Below, one piece after another: positions 17,575-25,674 of a stretch of DNA of 64,000 bases. A program made the position numbers and the translations under genes. Numbering within the stretch: the first letter of the stretch is position 1; each line of letters opens with the position of its first letter. The stretch is from assembly GCA_963805525.1 (NCBI GenBank), contig CAWDUT010000006.1, positions 1,488,001 to 1,552,000 on the forward strand, written 5' to 3'. Source of the stretch: DASQFQ01 sp963805525. Lineage in GTDB: Bacteria > Actinomycetota > Thermoleophilia > Solirubrobacterales > Solirubrobacteraceae. Under the pieces are notes generated by a model. It did not search any database. It worked only from the letters and a program-made list of their open reading frames with translations, and had not been told where the DNA came from.

Positions 17575-18735
17575 ATGCCCGAGGCCCCCTCCCGAATCGC
17601 CGAGCGGGGCGGGGCGCTGATCGAGGGCGCGGCCGACCGGTCGCGCACCTCGATGCGCACCCGCTTCGATCGCCTGCGTGTCGCCTGGCGCTCGATCGTG
17701 CAGGCGGCGGTCGCCGCGACCGCCGCCTACCTGATCGCCACCGAGGTGGCCGGGCACAGCCAGGCGTTCTTCGCGCCGGTGTCGGCGATCATCACGCTCG
17801 GGATCACCGTCGGCCAGCGCGGGCGCCGTGCGGTCGAGCTCGCGCTCGGCGTGGCGGTGGGGATCGGGGTCGCCGACGGCCTCGTCCTGCTGCTCGGCCC
17901 CGGCGCCGTGCCGCTTGCGGTCGTGGTGCTGCTGGCGATGAGCGCCGCGGTCTTCCTCGGCAGCGGCCAGATCCTGGCCACCCAGGCGGCGGTCTCCGGG
18001 GTGCTGGTGGCGACGCTCCAGCCCGCCAGCCAGAGCTTCTCGGGCGCGCGCTTCATCGACGCGCTGATCGGCGGCGGCATCGCGCTGCTCACCAACGCGC
18101 TGCTGCTGCCGGCCGACCCGGTGAAGATGGTCCGGCGCGCCGCCGAGCCGGTGCTCGACGAGCTCGCGGCCACGCTCCGGGAGATCGCCGACGCGATCGA
18201 CGCCCGCGAGCAGGAGGCTGCCGAGAACGTCCTGCTGCGGGCGCGCGAGCTCGACCGGCTGGAGGCCGAGCTGGAGGATGCGGTCGCCGTCAGCCGCGAG
18301 ACCGCCCGCTATGCGCCGACCCGCCGCCGCACGCGCGGCACGGTCGACTTCTACGCCGAGGCCTCCGCGCAGATCGACCTCGCGATCCGCAACGTCCGCG
18401 TGCTCGCGCGGGGCGTCGTGCGCGCCGCGCGCCTGGGGGAGAACCTGCCGCCCGAGATCGCCGACGCGGTACGCGACCTCGCCGCCGCCGTGCTCGCCCT
18501 GCGCGAGGCGCTCGCCGACCCGGACCGCGCGGACGAGGTGCGCGCCCCCGCGCTCCACGCCGCCGCGAAGGCCACCAAGGTGCTGGAGCAGACCGGCAAC
18601 CTGTCGGTCACGGTCGTGGTCGGCCAGGTGCGCTCGACCGCCGTCGACCTGCTGCGGGGCTCGGGCCTGACCTACGACGAGGCGGCCGCGCTCGTGCGCG
18701 AGGCCGCCCGCGAGGTGGAGGGACCGGTGGGGTGA
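17575..18735 (+). CDS. FUSC-family (aromatic acid exporter-like) membrane protein
   Basis: 386 residues. Five or six N-terminal transmembrane helices (about residues 38-190) carry the AFFAPVSAIITLGITVGQRG segment typical of FUSC/aromatic acid exporter proteins. A long cytoplasmic helical region with heptad-like Leu/Glu pattern (about 200-370) follows. The family contains half-size exporters for hydroxybenzoates and similar compounds; a single half-module like this would have to dimerise. The ATG at 17575 places the first helix correctly. The stop overlaps the next GNAT gene as GTGA, so they form an operon. The transported substrate is unknown. Confidence 0.78.
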   Translation: MPEAPSRIAERGGALIEGAADRSRTSMRTRFDRLRVAWRSIVQAAVAATAAYLIATEVAGHSQAFFAPVSAIITLGITVGQRGRRAVELALGVAVGIGVADGLVLLLGPGAVPLAVVVLLAMSAAVFLGSGQILATQAAVSGVLVATLQPASQSFSGARFIDALIGGGIALLTNALLLPADPVKMVRRAAEPVLDELAATLREIADAIDAREQEAAENVLLRARELDRLEAELEDAVAVSRETARYAPTRRRTRGTVDFYAEASAQIDLAIRNVRVLARGVVRAARLGENLPPEIADAVRDLAAAVLALREALADPDRADEVRAPALHAAAKATKVLEQTGNLSVTVVVGQVRSTAVDLLRGSGLTYDEAAALVREAAREVEGPVG

Positions 18736-19238
18736 GCTGGACGCTGCGCGCGGCCGGGCCCGAGGACGCGGAGGCGTTCGCCGAGACGCTCCAGACCGGC
18801 ATGGAGGGCTATCGCGAGTTCGCCCCGCCCGGCTGGCGGCCGCCGGACGCCCGCTCCGCCCCCGAGCTGGCCCGCGTGCGGGCGCGGCTCGGCGAGTCCA
18901 GCACGTGGGCGATGCTCGCCGAGGACGGCGGCCTCGTCGCCGGCCACGCCGGCTACGTCCCGCAGCCGGGCTTCCCGGGCTCGGCGCACCTGTGGCAGCT
19001 GTTCCTGCGCCCGCCGTGGTGGGGCACCGGCGTCGCCCGGGTGCTGCTGCACGAGGCGGTCACCACCGCCGCCCGCGAGGACTACCGGCGGATGCGCCTC
19101 TTCACGCCGCGCGACCAGGCGCGCGCCCGGGCCTTCTACGAGCGCGAGGGCTTCGAGCACACCGGCTGGGAGGCGTTCGAGGAGGCGATCGGCCTGGTAC
19201 TGGTCGAATATGCGCGCGAGCCGCTCGAGCGGCGCTAA
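18732..19238 (+). CDS. GNAT-family N-acetyltransferase
   Basis: 168 residues of the GNAT fold: N-terminal strand LRAAGPEDAEAFAET, a central acceptor strand GHAGYVP, and acetyl-CoA motif A as LFLRPPWWGTGVARVLLHEA (near residue 95; variant of the Q/RxxGxG/A loop), then ARAFYEREGFEHTGWEAF (motif B, near 140). GNAT enzymes transfer acetyl from acetyl-CoA to an amine; the acceptor here cannot be told. The GTG start overlaps the FUSC stop by 4 bp, suggesting a detoxification pair (modify, then export), which is an inference. A calcium-rich surface protein gene follows 10 bp later. Confidence 0.85.
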   Translation: MSWTLRAAGPEDAEAFAETLQTGMEGYREFAPPGWRPPDARSAPELARVRARLGESSTWAMLAEDGGLVAGHAGYVPQPGFPGSAHLWQLFLRPPWWGTGVARVLLHEAVTTAAREDYRRMRLFTPRDQARARAFYEREGFEHTGWEAFEEAIGLVLVEYAREPLERR

Positions 19239-19248
19239 CCTGCGCCGC

Positions 19249-20439
19249 GTGCGGGGGAGAACGACACGGAGCGTCGTCGCGGCTGTGCTCGCCCTGCTCT
19301 GCTGCGCGCCGGCGGCCAGCGCCGACTGGAGCGGCGACGGCAAGGGCGACGTCCTCGCGGTCAACGGCAACGGCGGCCTGATCCTGTACCGCGGCAACGG
19401 CGCCGGGCGCTTCCTCTCGCCCTACCCGCAGATCGGCTCGGGCTGGGGCTCGTTCACGGCCCTGCTCGCGACCGACTGGAGCGGTGACGGCAAGCCCGAC
19501 CTGCTCGCGCGCAAGTCCGACGGCGGGCTGCTCATGTACCGCGGCAACGCCCGCGGCGGCTTCACCACCGGCACGGGGGAGACGATCGGCAGCGGCTGGG
19601 GCGGCTTCACGGCGCTGCTGGCGCCCGGCGACTTCAGCGGCGACGGCAAGAAGGACATCCTCGCCCGCCAGTCCGACGGCTCGCTCCTGCTCTACCACGG
19701 CAACGGCGACAGCGGCTTCATCGGCGGCGGGGTCAAGATCGGCTCCGGCTGGGGCGGCTTCACCGCGCTGCTCGCCCCCGGGGACTGGAACGGCGACCGC
19801 AGGCCCGACGTGATCGCCCGCACGTCCGACGGGAAGCTGCTGCTCTACCGCGGCAACGGCGCGGGCGGCTGGGTAACCGGCCGGGGCGAGCAGATCGGCT
19901 CCGGCTGGGGCGGCTTCACGGCGCTGACCTCCGGCGGCGACTTCAGCGGCGACGGCAACGCCGACATCGTCGCCCGCAAGTCCGACGGCTCGCTGCTGCT
20001 CTACCGCGGCAACGGCGCCGGCGGGTTCATCTCGCCCTACCCGAAGGTCGGATCCGGCTGGCAGTCGCTCTCGTTCCTCACGCTCGTGGGCCAGCCCCAC
20101 CGGCCGCCACCGCCGCCGGCGGTGCCCGTGCCGATCCGCGACGGGCGCGTGACGATCAAGGCCGGCGACCGCTGCACGCCGCCCGGCGGGCGCGTGCACG
20201 TCACGCTCAAGATCCGCACGCGCAAGGGCCACAAGCGGCCGCGCATCGTGAAGATCGTCTTCTTCATGCGCCACGGGCCGCGCAAGGTGGACCGCAAGAA
20301 GCCGTATTCGGCACGGCTGCGGCCGCGCACCAAGGCCGGCAAGAAGGGCCGCGTCTACGCGCGCGTGTTCTACAAGCGGAGTGGATCGAAGAAGGTGCGC
20401 CGCAAGACGGTGAGCCGCCGCTACGTCATGTGCGGTTGA
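19249..20439 (+). CDS. Secreted FG-GAP/VCBS-like repeat protein
   Basis: 396 residues. Signal peptide (RGRTTRSVV, hydrophobic core, AASA-DW cleavage near residue 25). Five tandem repeats of about 51 residues follow (about 26-290), each with DWSGDGKPDLLAR-type Asp-rich loops and a LLLYRGNG strand. These loops bind calcium in integrin-like FG-GAP beta-propellers. A Pro-rich linker leads to a basic beta-domain at the C-terminus ending in CG. The protein is likely extracellular and adhesive. The GTG at 19249 has TAACCT 7 nt upstream and no Shine-Dalgarno, pointing to a leaderless message. Confidence 0.85.
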   Translation: MRGRTTRSVVAAVLALLCCAPAASADWSGDGKGDVLAVNGNGGLILYRGNGAGRFLSPYPQIGSGWGSFTALLATDWSGDGKPDLLARKSDGGLLMYRGNARGGFTTGTGETIGSGWGGFTALLAPGDFSGDGKKDILARQSDGSLLLYHGNGDSGFIGGGVKIGSGWGGFTALLAPGDWNGDRRPDVIARTSDGKLLLYRGNGAGGWVTGRGEQIGSGWGGFTALTSGGDFSGDGNADIVARKSDGSLLLYRGNGAGGFISPYPKVGSGWQSLSFLTLVGQPHRPPPPPAVPVPIRDGRVTIKAGDRCTPPGGRVHVTLKIRTRKGHKRPRIVKIVFFMRHGPRKVDRKKPYSARLRPRTKAGKKGRVYARVFYKRSGSKKVRRKTVSRRYVMCG

Positions 20440-20465
20440 GCCTGCCTCCTGGCAGGATCCCGCAG

Positions 20466-21998
20466 GTGCCGTACTACGACGAGGTGTACGACGGCGGCGG
20501 TGCGCCGCGCGCCCACGCGGCCGCGCTGGCCGCCGCGCTCGAGTCGCTCGGGCACCAGGGGCTGGTCGAGGCCGGCCATCGGCGCGACACGATCTTCATG
20601 CGCCAGGGGATCACCTTCGAGGTCGGCGGCGCCGACGGTGACGCGGCGGTCGACCGCCCGTTCCCGCTCGACCTCGTGCCGCGGATCCTCCCGGTCGACG
20701 AGTGGCGCACGATCAAGCGCGGCCTCGCGCAGCGGATCCGGGCGCTCAACCGCTTCGTCGACGACGTCTACCACGGGCGCGAGATCGTCCATGACGGCGT
20801 CGTGCCGTGGCCGCTGGTCGTCTCGCGGCCGGAGTTCGCGCGCGCCGCCCACGGCATCCGGCCGCCCGGCGGCGTCTACTGCCACGTCTCCGGCTGCGAC
20901 CTCGTGCGCGACGCGGACGGCTCCTGGAAGGTGCTGGAGGACAACGTCCGCACGCCGAGCGGGATCTCCTACATGCTCGAGAACCGGCGCGCGATGACGC
21001 GCCTGCTGCCCGGGCTCTTCTCCTCCTACCGCGTGCGGCCGGTCGACCACTACCCGATGCTGCTGCTCAACGCGCTGCGCGAGGTCGCGCCCGCCGGCGA
21101 CGGCGAGCCGACCGTCGTGGTGTGGACGCCGGGGCCGCTCAACTCGGCCTACTTCGAGCACACGTTCCTGGCGCGGCAGATGGGCGTCGAGCTCGTCGAG
21201 GCCTCGGACCTCGTGGTCCGCGACGAGCTCTGCTTCATCCGCACCACCAACGGGCTCGAGCGCGTCCACGCCGTGTACCGCCGGCTCGACGACTCGTTCA
21301 TCGACCCGCTCGAGTTCCGGCCCGACTCGATGCTCGGCGTGCCGGGGCTGATGCGCGCGTACCGAGCCGGCACGGTGGCGATCGTCAACGCGGTCGGCAC
21401 CGGCGTCGCCGACGACAAGGCGATCTACCACTACGTGCCGGAGATGATCCGCTACTACCTGGCCGAGGAGCCGATCCTCGACAACGTGCGCACCTACATG
21501 CTCGACGACCGCGAGCAACGCGAGCACGTGCTGTCGCGGCTCTCCGAGCTGGTGGTCAAGCCGACGAGCGAGTCCGGCGGCAAGGGCGTCTTCATCGGGC
21601 CGACCGCGAGCGAGCAGGAGATCGAGCGCCAGCGGCGCCTGGTCGAGGCGCAGCCCTCGCGCTGGATCGCGCAGGAGCTCGTGCAGCTCTCGACCTGCCC
21701 GACCGCGATGGAGGACGGCAAGCTGGCGCCGCGGCACGTCGACCTGCGGCCGTTCGCGGTGTTCGGCGACGACATCCACATTGTCCCGGGCGGGCTCACG
21801 CGCGTGGCGCTGCGGGAGGGCTCGATGATCGTCAACTCTTCCCAGGGCGGCGGCTCGAAGGACACGTGGGTGCTCGAGGACGACGCGCCGCCGGCCGAGG
21901 CCGGGCTGGACGCGGGCGAGGCGTGGTCGCCGCCGCCGCTGCCGGACCTGCTCGGGCGCGGCGGCTGGTCTGCGCAGCAGCAGGTCCAGCAGCAGTAA
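20466..21998 (+). CDS. Circularly permuted ATP-grasp ligase (DUF404/DUF407 type)
   Basis: About 510 residues of the circularly permuted ATP-grasp family. Recognisable segments are YCHVSGCDLVRD, WKVLEDNVRTPSGISYMLENR (near residue 160) and VKPTSESGGKGVFIG (ATP-binding, near 375), then DLRPFAVFG and PGGLTRVAL. The family is predicted to form peptide or isopeptide bonds with ATP on a peptide or amino-acid-like substrate. AGGA lies 8 nt before the GTG at 20466. It is the first gene of a three-gene operon with an alpha-E protein (6-bp gap) and a transglutaminase-like protein, a set seen together across bacteria. Confidence 0.88.
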   Translation: MPYYDEVYDGGGAPRAHAAALAAALESLGHQGLVEAGHRRDTIFMRQGITFEVGGADGDAAVDRPFPLDLVPRILPVDEWRTIKRGLAQRIRALNRFVDDVYHGREIVHDGVVPWPLVVSRPEFARAAHGIRPPGGVYCHVSGCDLVRDADGSWKVLEDNVRTPSGISYMLENRRAMTRLLPGLFSSYRVRPVDHYPMLLLNALREVAPAGDGEPTVVVWTPGPLNSAYFEHTFLARQMGVELVEASDLVVRDELCFIRTTNGLERVHAVYRRLDDSFIDPLEFRPDSMLGVPGLMRAYRAGTVAIVNAVGTGVADDKAIYHYVPEMIRYYLAEEPILDNVRTYMLDDREQREHVLSRLSELVVKPTSESGGKGVFIGPTASEQEIERQRRLVEAQPSRWIAQELVQLSTCPTAMEDGKLAPRHVDLRPFAVFGDDIHIVPGGLTRVALREGSMIVNSSQGGGSKDTWVLEDDAPPAEAGLDAGEAWSPPPLPDLLGRGGWSAQQQVQQQ

Positions 21999-22003
21999 CG
22001 GGC

Positions 22004-22945
22004 ATGCTCGCCCGGATCGCCCACGAGCTGTACTGGATCGGCCGCTCGCTGGCGCGCGCGGAGCACACCGCGCGCATGCTCGACGGGCTCTTCCACGAGG
22101 ACGTCCAGGGCCGCCGCGCCGACGGCAGCGGGGTGCGGCTGACGTGGGACTCGATGCTGGTGATCATGGGGCTCGAGCTCGGCGCCTCCTCGACCGACCG
22201 CGACGAGGTCGTGCGCCGGCTCACGCTCGACCGCGGCAACCCCGCCTCGGTCGTCTCCTGCGTCGCGCAGGCGCGCGAGGGCGCGCGCACCGTGCGCGAC
22301 GTGTTCTCCGGCGAGATGTGGGAGGCGATCAACACGATGCAGCTCGGGCTCGTGTCCGACGCCTCCGACGCGTTCCGCACCGGGCCCTACTCCGTCTACG
22401 CCTACATCCGCGAGCGCTGCGGCCAGTTCTGGGGCGTGACCGACCGGACGATGCTGCGCGACGACGCCTACGCGTTCCTGCAGGCGGGCGCGCGGATCGA
22501 GGCCGCCGACATGACGCTGCGGATGCTGCGCGTCGCGCTCCCGGCGGCGGAGTCGGCGACGCGCGAGGACGCGGAGGCGCTCGCGCTCCTGCAGGCCGTC
22601 GGCGGGCTCCAGGCCTACCGCCGCTCGGTGCCGCTGCCGCCGAACGCGCGGCCGGTCATGCGCTTCCTGCTCTATGCGCGCGAGTACCCGGGGTCGGTGG
22701 CCGCCTCGGTCGACACGCTGCTGGGCGCGCTGACCTCGGTCGACGAGCGCGCCCGCACGGCCGCGCCGGTGCTGCGGCTGCGGCGGCTGACTGCCGACCT
22801 CGAGTTCCGCTCGCGCGAGACCGACGGGGAGCGCGACGTCGGCGCCACGCTCGCCACCGTGCAGCTCGAGCTCGCGCGCGTCGACTCGGACATCGCCGAC
22901 CGCTACTTCGGCAAGAGCGTGGCGCCGCCGCTGCACGTAGCCTGA
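22004..22945 (+). CDS. Alpha-E domain protein
   Basis: 313 residues, nearly all alpha-helical, of the alpha-E family always found next to circularly permuted ATP-grasp enzymes. It starts with the family motif MLARIAHELYWIGRSLARAEHTARM and has paired Arg/Glu helices (DVFSGEMWEAIN near 100, SVAASVDTLLGAL near 235). No catalytic residues are known; it may bind the modified peptide or act as a scaffold. It starts 6 bp after the ATP-grasp stop and ends 11 bp before the transglutaminase start. The role is inferred from conserved neighbourhood. Confidence 0.87.
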   Translation: MLARIAHELYWIGRSLARAEHTARMLDGLFHEDVQGRRADGSGVRLTWDSMLVIMGLELGASSTDRDEVVRRLTLDRGNPASVVSCVAQAREGARTVRDVFSGEMWEAINTMQLGLVSDASDAFRTGPYSVYAYIRERCGQFWGVTDRTMLRDDAYAFLQAGARIEAADMTLRMLRVALPAAESATREDAEALALLQAVGGLQAYRRSVPLPPNARPVMRFLLYAREYPGSVAASVDTLLGALTSVDERARTAAPVLRLRRLTADLEFRSRETDGERDVGATLATVQLELARVDSDIADRYFGKSVAPPLHVA

Positions 22946-22956
22946 CGCGCTCGCTC

Positions 22957-23820
22957 ATGCGCTTCGCGATCCATTACCGGACCGAGTACCGCTACGACGG
23001 GCCGGTCTCCGACAACCTCAACGTGCTGCGGGTGACGCCCGCCAACGCGTCGACGCAGGAGCTCGAGGACTTCCGCGTCACCGTCGATCCCGAGGCGCGG
23101 CTGCACCGGCACACCGACTACTTCGGCACCCAGGTGGTCGAGTTCGGCATCACGCGCCCTCACGAGCACCTGACGATCGACGTCCGCGCGCGCGTGGCGA
23201 CCCAGGAGCCGGCGGAGCCGCTCGGCGGACCGTGGTCGGCGCTCGGCGACCCGGGCTACCGCGGCGTGGCCGCCGAGTACCTGCTGCCCCAGCCGATCGA
23301 GCCGCGCTGGCACGAGGCGCTCGCCGAGCTGGAGACGGAGATCCGGGGCGACACCCCCGCGGCCACCCTGCGCGCGCTGTGCGAGGTGATCCCGGACCGC
23401 TTCGAGTACCGCGCCGGGGTGACCTACGTCGGCTCGACGGTCGAGGACCTGCTGGAGGGCGGGCAGGGCGTGTGCCAGGACTTCGCGCACCTCTCGCTGG
23501 CGCTGTTGCGGGACCTCGGGATCGCGGCGCGCTACGTGTCGGGCTACTTCTACGCGACGTCGGGCGACGAGGTCGACGCCGCCTCGGCCGAGGTGCAGAC
23601 GCACGCGTGGATCGAGGCGCTGCTGCCGGCGGAGGGCGGCGGCGAGCCGCGCTGGAGCGGCGCCGACCCGACCAACCGCCGGCTGGCCGGGCCCGAGCAC
23701 GTAAAGATCGGCCACGGCCGCCGCTACGGCGACATCCCGCCGATCAAGGGCGTCTTCCGCGGCGTCGCGGGCTCGCGCATGGAGTCCTCGGTGCGGATGA
23801 CCCGCGCCGTGCCCGCCTAG
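22957..23820 (+). CDS. Transglutaminase-like cysteine protease/ligase
   Basis: 287 residues. An N-terminal beta-domain (bacterial transglutaminase N-term type, YRTEYRYDGPV) is followed by the transglutaminase-like core: nucleophile Cys in GGQGVCQDFAHLSLALLR (near 173), catalytic His in QTHAWIEALLP (near 216) and Asp in GADPTNRR. Such proteins cleave or form amide bonds; with the ATP-grasp and alpha-E partners the set is predicted to add and remove a peptide tag or modify a small peptide. The ATG at 22957 gives the family N-terminus. Its stop shares CTAG with the convergent metalloprotease gene. Confidence 0.88.
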   Translation: MRFAIHYRTEYRYDGPVSDNLNVLRVTPANASTQELEDFRVTVDPEARLHRHTDYFGTQVVEFGITRPHEHLTIDVRARVATQEPAEPLGGPWSALGDPGYRGVAAEYLLPQPIEPRWHEALAELETEIRGDTPAATLRALCEVIPDRFEYRAGVTYVGSTVEDLLEGGQGVCQDFAHLSLALLRDLGIAARYVSGYFYATSGDEVDAASAEVQTHAWIEALLPAEGGGEPRWSGADPTNRRLAGPEHVKIGHGRRYGDIPPIKGVFRGVAGSRMESSVRMTRAVPA

Positions 23821-24578
23821 CGAGTCGGCGTGGGCGTGGGCGCTGGCGCGCTCTTCGACTTGACGATGAAGGTCTTGCCCTGCGCGGTGCCGATGGCCGC
23901 GCCGATCGACTGGCCGTGGCGCAGCTTGGCCTCCGCCCTGTCCTTGCCCTCGGCGTAGTAGTTGCCCATGATCGAGTGGTCGGTGAAGACGCCGGGCGCC
24001 GTCGCGTCCTTGCGCGCGTCGACGCGCGGGTCGATGTACTCGTCGAGCAGCCCGAGCTGGTGGCCGAGCTCGTGCGCGCGCGTGGTCGACTTGCCGAGGT
24101 CCGTCGACCAGCTCTCGAGGTTGTTGCGCGCGCTGCCCTTGTGGAGCTTGATGTTCAGGTGCTCGCCCGTGTCGACGTACTCGAGCTTGACGCGGAGCGT
24201 GTAGTCGGTCGTGCCCTCGGTGAGCACGAACTTCGAGTCCCAGATGCGCGTGAACTCGCTCTGCGTCTGGGTCTTGACCGCGGCCAGCTCGTCGGTGGTG
24301 ACGTCGGCGTCGGGGACGATCTTGGCCTTGATCGTGGCCACGACCTCGCTGCCGACGATGTCGGTCGTGAACTTGGCCGTCCACTCGTACGGACCGTCCT
24401 TGCGCGCGAGGCTGACCTCCTTCGGAGTGCGCTGCAGCCGCAGCGCGCGCACCGTCGCGCGGTTGCCGGCGGTGCGCTGGAGGCGCAGCAGCTGCTCGGC
24501 CGGCTGCTGGCGCGCGGCGGCCCGCTGCGGCGCGGGGGTGGCGGCCGGCGTGGCCGGGGCATGCTCCCGGCCGCTCAC
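23817..24578 (-). CDS. Zinc metalloprotease-like protein with effector-type N-terminus
   Basis: 253 residues. The C-terminal half carries TTRAHELGHQLGLLDEY (near residues 165-181), a zincin HExxHxxG motif with following Asp/Glu. Near residues 31-46 is LRLQRTAGNRATVRAL, a short motif that recurs at the start of proteins loaded into extracellular contractile injection systems or carrying DUF4157. The Ala/Pro/Gln-rich N-terminus before it fits a loading signal. No injection-system genes are in the window, so delivery is inference. GTG start overlapping the upstream gene as GTGA; the end shares CTAG with the convergent transglutaminase gene. Confidence 0.7.
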   Translation of the reverse strand: MSGREHAPATPAATPAPQRAAARQQPAEQLLRLQRTAGNRATVRALRLQRTPKEVSLARKDGPYEWTAKFTTDIVGSEVVATIKAKIVPDADVTTDELAAVKTQTQSEFTRIWDSKFVLTEGTTDYTLRVKLEYVDTGEHLNIKLHKGSARNNLESWSTDLGKSTTRAHELGHQLGLLDEYIDPRVDARKDATAPGVFTDHSIMGNYYAEGKDRAEAKLRHGQSIGAAIGTAQGKTFIVKSKSAPAPTPTPTR

Positions 24579-25000
24579 GCCTTCACCTGCTCGACGAGGG
24601 CGTCGAAGCGCCGCACGACGCCGTCGAGCCGAGGGTCGTCCCAGCGGTCGCCGTACCAGAGCTCGGCGGTGTGCAGCGGGCGGCCGTCGCGCGCGACGAG
24701 CACCTCGATCGGCGCGTCGTCGGGCGGGCGGCCGCCCGGCCGGGCTTGCAGCGAGGTGAGCCCGAGCGCGTTGAGCTCCTCACCGAGCCGCCGCAGCTCG
24801 TCCGGCTCGAGCCGGCGCTCGTAGCGCTGCTCCTCGCCGGCGCTGCGCACCACGACCGTCGCGCGCCCGTCGCCGTGCACGGTCAGCGTCACGAGACCGT
24901 CTTCGAAGTGCTCGATCCCGATCGCGATCTGGACGGTCAGGTCCGGATCGTCGGCGAGCCGGGAGAGGTCGTCGTCCGCCACCGCAAGCGATGCTCCCAC
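24575..25000 (-). CDS. Unknown protein coupled to the metalloprotease gene
   Basis: 141 residues, acidic, without signal peptide or membrane segment. The predicted fold is alternating strands (EDGLVTLTVHGDG, RATVVVRSAG) with a long C-terminal helix and a conserved-looking AELWYGDRWDD. I do not recognise the family. It lies directly upstream of, and overlaps by 4 bp, the HExxH metalloprotease gene, so the two are co-translated. That arrangement is compatible with an inhibitor, immunity or chaperone partner, but nothing in the sequence proves it. GTG start at 25000; no clear Shine-Dalgarno. Confidence 0.6.
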   Translation of the reverse strand: MGASLAVADDDLSRLADDPDLTVQIAIGIEHFEDGLVTLTVHGDGRATVVVRSAGEEQRYERRLEPDELRRLGEELNALGLTSLQARPGGRPPDDAPIEVLVARDGRPLHTAELWYGDRWDDPRLDGVVRRFDALVEQVKA

Positions 25001-25016
25001 GCCGCTCGAGGGCGGG

Positions 25017-25610
25017 TCAACCGGCGCGCGGGCGGAGGCCGAGGACGAGCCGCTCGACGGCGGCTGCCACGGTGGCGTCGTCCGGCTCGAGCATGCCGGC
25101 GTTGGCGAGCGAGGCGAGGCCCTGGAACGCGGCGAAGGCGACGGTCCCGACGTCCTGGGGGTCGCCGCCGACGACCTCGCCGGCGGCCTGGCCCTCGGCG
25201 ATCAGGGCGAGCGGCGCGTCGAACGCGCGGTCGGCGGCCTGGCGCAGGCTGTCGGCGGCGCCGGGGCGGTGCTTGCCGGCGAACATCAGCTCGAGCAGCG
25301 CGGCGTGCTGGGTGGCGAAGCGGACGTAGGCGCGGCCGAACGCGAGGAGGCGGGCGTCGAAGCTCGGATCCGCGGCGGCGAGCGCGCCCCGCAGGTCGTC
25401 GCCGAGGCGCTCGAAGCCGTCCTCGGCGAGCGCGTCGAGCAGCGCCTGCTTGCCGGCGAAGTGGCGACGCGGTGCCGCGTGGCTGACGCCGACCTGGCGC
25501 GCGAGCTCGCGCAGCGACAGCTCGCCGCCCTCGTTGAGCGTCTGCTCGGCGGACTCGAGCAGGGCGGCGCGGAGGTTGCCGTGGTGGTAGGGGCGGGGTG
25601 TGACGGCCAC
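25017..25610 (-). CDS. TetR/AcrR-family repressor
   Basis: 197 residues. N-terminal helix-turn-helix (about residues 10-60): LSLRELARQVGVSHAAPRRHF, with the recognition helix at its end, then the family's KQALLDALAEDGF. The rest is the helical ligand-binding/dimerisation domain. The GTG at 25610 has TAGGAT 6 nt upstream and no Shine-Dalgarno, so the message is probably leaderless. It is divergent from the SDR gene at 25675 (64 bp between starts), and the palindrome GTTGACA-N7-TGTCAAC at 25638-25658 lies between them. It probably represses the SDR gene and perhaps itself; the inducer is unknown. Confidence 0.9.
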   Translation of the reverse strand: MAVTPRPYHHGNLRAALLESAEQTLNEGGELSLRELARQVGVSHAAPRRHFAGKQALLDALAEDGFERLGDDLRGALAAADPSFDARLLAFGRAYVRFATQHAALLELMFAGKHRPGAADSLRQAADRAFDAPLALIAEGQAAGEVVGGDPQDVGTVAFAAFQGLASLANAGMLEPDDATVAAAVERLVLGLRPRAG

Positions 25611-25637
25611 GCGGGGATCCTAGCGGTTCATGTTGGC

Positions 25638-25674
25638 GTTGACAGCATTGTTGTCAACAGATACATTGTTGCTC
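25638..25674 (+). promoter_or_regulatory. Promoter with TetR-type palindromic operator for a leaderless SDR gene
   Basis: -35 TTGACA (25639-25644), 17-nt spacer, -10 TACATT (25662-25667), then 7 nt to the ATG at 25675. The perfect inverted repeat GTTGACA-N7-TGTCAAC (25638-25658) covers the -35 and most of the spacer, so a bound repressor would block RNA polymerase. The tetR gene starts 27 bp away on the other strand. This is the cleanest promoter in the window. Confidence 0.78.

Noticed and set aside
19320..20090. A DNA tandem repeat array of about 150 bp units.
   Set aside because: The similarity is at protein level (FG-GAP blades with varied codons) inside a normal gene; it is not a mobile or structural DNA repeat.
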